Assembly (NCBI GenBank): GCA_027531395.1
Contig: JAPZRO010000001.1
Location: 608,377-672,376 of the forward strand
Length of the DNA: 64,000 bases
Direction of reading: 5' to 3'
Origin: Porphyrobacter sp.
GTDB lineage: Bacteria; Pseudomonadota; Alphaproteobacteria; Sphingomonadales; Sphingomonadaceae
The notes beneath the pieces were generated by a model. That model ran no database searches. It was not told the origin of the DNA and saw only the letters and a program-made list of their open reading frames with translations. The position numbers were made by a program, and so were the translations under genes. Of the stretch, positions 62,456-64,000 are shown one piece after another. How positions within the stretch are numbered: position 1 is the stretch's first letter; each line of letters begins with the position of its first letter.

Positions 62456-63484
62456 GTGCGGCAAGGCATCACCATCGAGGATGTGGCCAAGGCCGCCGCG
62501 GTTTCGCGGCAGACCGTCTCGCGCGTGATCAATCGCAGCCCGCGCGTCAGCCCCGAGGCGCGCGCACGGGTGGAACAGGCGATCGCCGATCTCGGCTGGG
62601 TGCCGAGCCTGGCCGCCCGCAGCATGGCCGGCGGGCGCAGTCGCTTGCTGCTGGTGGTGTTCGAAGGCCCGCCGCCGGGAAGCGAGCCGGCGCTGCCGCT
62701 CGGCGACTTGCTGCTCGCCGGAACCGCCACCTGCAGCGCGCAGGGCTATCGTCTGCTGTTCGAACAGCTTGCCCCGGGCCTGTCGCCCGCCGCCGCCACC
62801 GCGCAGCTTGCCGCCACGCTCGGCGCTGCCCAGCCCGACGGGGCGATCCTGCTGCCGCCAGCCGACCGGGCAAGACCCTTGCGCGATCTGCTCGAAAGCC
62901 GTGGCATCGCCTGCGAGACGCTCCACGCCGCCGGCCATCCGCCGGGCAATCCGGGCGAGGCGGCCGCGCAGCACCTGCTCGCGCTCGGCCACCGCCAGAT
63001 CGGCTTCATCGCCGGCGCGCCCGACCCGGCGCGCACCCGCGACAATCTGGCCGGATACCGCCGCGTGCTGGCGCAGAAGGACAGCCGCGCGCACCGCCAC
63101 TTCGTCGCCGAGACCGCGACCGATCTGGCCGCCACGCTCGAACTGGCGCGCTCGTGGCTGGTGCCGACCATCCGCCCGACCGCGATCATCGCCGAGCGTG
63201 CCGCCACCGCGCTCGCCGTGCTCCACGTGGCGCGCTCGCTGAAGCTGGCGGTGCCGCGCGACCTGTCGCTGATCGCGCTTGAGGATGATCCGGCGCTGGC
63301 AGGCTCCCAGCCGCCGCTTGCCGCCCTGCACGAACCGGCGGCGGCGCTGTTTTCGGCCGCCTGCGAGCGCCTGATCGCGGCGCGCGAGGCAACGCCCGCC
63401 AGCCCGCCGGAGCCGCCCGTCATGCCGCTCACCCTCGAGCTCGCCGAACGCGCCAGTCTCGCCCGCGCGCCGCGCACGATCTGA
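62456..63484 (+). CDS. LacI-family transcriptional regulator
   Basis: A 342-residue regulator with a GTG start. The N-terminal helix-turn-helix ITIEDVAKAAAVSRQTVSRVINRSPRVSPEARARVEQAIADLGWVPSLAARSMAGG is split between residues 4 and 60 and is typical of LacI. A sugar-binding periplasmic-protein-like domain follows, visible as LALGHRQIGFIAGAPDPARTRDNLAGYRRVL and LSLIALEDDPALAGSQPPLAAL. It is probably a repressor responding to a sugar. The next gene is a glycosyltransferase, 15 bases later, so the two may be co-transcribed. Confidence 0.9.
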   Translation: MRQGITIEDVAKAAAVSRQTVSRVINRSPRVSPEARARVEQAIADLGWVPSLAARSMAGGRSRLLLVVFEGPPPGSEPALPLGDLLLAGTATCSAQGYRLLFEQLAPGLSPAAATAQLAATLGAAQPDGAILLPPADRARPLRDLLESRGIACETLHAAGHPPGNPGEAAAQHLLALGHRQIGFIAGAPDPARTRDNLAGYRRVLAQKDSRAHRHFVAETATDLAATLELARSWLVPTIRPTAIIAERAATALAVLHVARSLKLAVPRDLSLIALEDDPALAGSQPPLAALHEPAAALFSAACERLIAAREATPASPPEPPVMPLTLELAERASLARAPRTI

Positions 63485-63498
63485 CCCGCCCCGCCCGC

Positions 63499-64000
63499 AT
63501 GTCCGCCCCGATCCTCTTCATCACCCGCAAATGGGCCCCCGCAAGCGGCGGGATGGAGACCTATTCGATGCGCCTGACCGAGGCGCTCGCCACGCACGCG
63601 CCGGTCGAGACCATTGCCCTGCGCGGGCAGGACAATGCCATGCCGCCGACCGCGCTGGCGCTGCTGCTGTTCCCCTTCACGGTGATCGCCGCCGCTCTGC
63701 GCCGCAGCGCGCCGCCGCGCGTGATCCATCTTGGCGACATGGCGCTGTGGCCGCTCGGCCTGCTGGTGCTGGTCTGGCCCGAGACGGCGCTGGTGATCTC
63801 GGCGCATGGCACCGATGTTGCCTATCATCGCCGCGGCGGGGTGAAGGGGCGGCTCTACGGCGCCTATCTGCGCACCGGCGCGCGGCTGCTGGGCGGGCGC
63901 ATGACCGTGATCGCCAATTCGCGGGCGACGCGCGACGTCACGGCGGAGACCGGCTGGCGGCGGATCGCCGTCGTGCCGCTGGCGAGCGACTTTGCCGACA
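63499..64000 (+). CDS. Glycosyltransferase family 4 protein (3' truncated)
   Basis: An ATG at 63499 opens a frame that runs off the window, which is why it is not in the track. The visible 167 residues start APILFITRKWAPASGGMETYSMRLTEAL, the classical N-terminal GT-B glycine-rich loop of GT4 enzymes. They continue with ALVISAHGTDVAYHRRGG and VIANSRATRDVTAETGW. The acceptor and sugar donor are unknown. It follows the LacI gene closely. Confidence 0.85.
   Translation, partial: MSAPILFITRKWAPASGGMETYSMRLTEALATHAPVETIALRGQDNAMPPTALALLLFPFTVIAAALRRSAPPRVIHLGDMALWPLGLLVLVWPETALVISAHGTDVAYHRRGGVKGRLYGAYLRTGARLLGGRMTVIANSRATRDVTAETGWRRIAVVPLASDFAD

Overview
The window is a GC-rich chromosomal segment with almost no free space between genes. 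Gene content points to an alphaproteobacterium of the Sphingomonadales, most likely an Erythrobacter/Porphyrobacter-type member of the Erythrobacteraceae. The clues are a 180-kDa-type NAD-glutamate dehydrogenase, CYP153 and CYP108-like P450s, periplasmic amidohydrolase pairs, an alphaproteobacterial PhoD-like phosphatase, and several promoters placed so close to the start codon that the mRNAs should be leaderless. This placement is inferred from gene content, not from a database search. I see no prophage, transposase, CRISPR array or plasmid function. The segment looks like ordinary core chromosome with some catabolic genes.

Layout. 1-7.3 kb: the end of an unknown gene, then gltB-gltD-HAD dehalogenase (ammonium assimilation). 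7.3-7.5 kb: a 144-bp self-complementary element fills the gap between convergent genes. 7.5-9.8 kb: divergent murA and galU (cell envelope precursors). 9.8-12.6 kb: an acyl-CoA synthetase/CYP108-like P450 operon. 12.8-17.7 kb: an M23 envelope peptidase, a ferritin-like DUF455 protein and a bcp-glnE pair. 17.9-20.7 kb: M28 peptidase, agmatine deiminase, a small ORF. 20.7-23.3 kb: thrS with a coupled membrane-protein gene, preceded by a threonine-rich leader peptide and competing hairpins. 23.4-27.7 kb: PhoD-like phosphatase, then a hydrolase, a TPR protein and a flavin monooxygenase. 27.9-34 kb: NAD-GDH and an FAD reductase. 34-39.4 kb: queG, an ABC-2 exporter, CYP153, msrB. 39.4-44.8 kb: a tandem PilZ protein, tRNA-Leu(UAA), a CPA2 antiporter, ihfB, a GntR regulator and a POT transporter. 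44.8-48.1 kb: two amidohydrolases and a PPIase in one operon, behind a hairpin that includes the ribosome-binding site. 48.1-51.6 kb: an HxlR regulator/thioesterase divergon with two matching operators, NnrU, a crotonase and MlaA. 51.6-55.4 kb: dxs, a Fur/Zur-like regulator, msrA with a small exported partner, and a structured repeat region. 55.4-59.5 kb: rpe-heparinase-like-purH. 59.7-64 kb: a DUF2141 protein, a lipid-kinase operon, a LacI regulator and a truncated glycosyltransferase.

Functional threads. Nitrogen and glutamate metabolism is heavily represented (GOGAT, GlnE, NAD-GDH, agmatine deiminase). Two P450s, an acyl-CoA synthetase, a crotonase, a thioesterase and a ferredoxin-reductase-like flavoprotein suggest hydrocarbon or terpenoid oxidation feeding CoA chemistry. 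MsrA and MsrB both carry export signals, so oxidised-methionine repair is probably outside the cytoplasm.

The observation most worth following is the Thr-rich, probably leaderless leader peptide with alternative hairpins upstream of thrS. Next come the twin GTCTG-N5-CAGAC operators of the HxlR divergon, the SD-trapping hairpin upstream of the amidohydrolase operon, the 144-bp palindromic element, and the diacylglycerol-kinase/TAM41-like pair.
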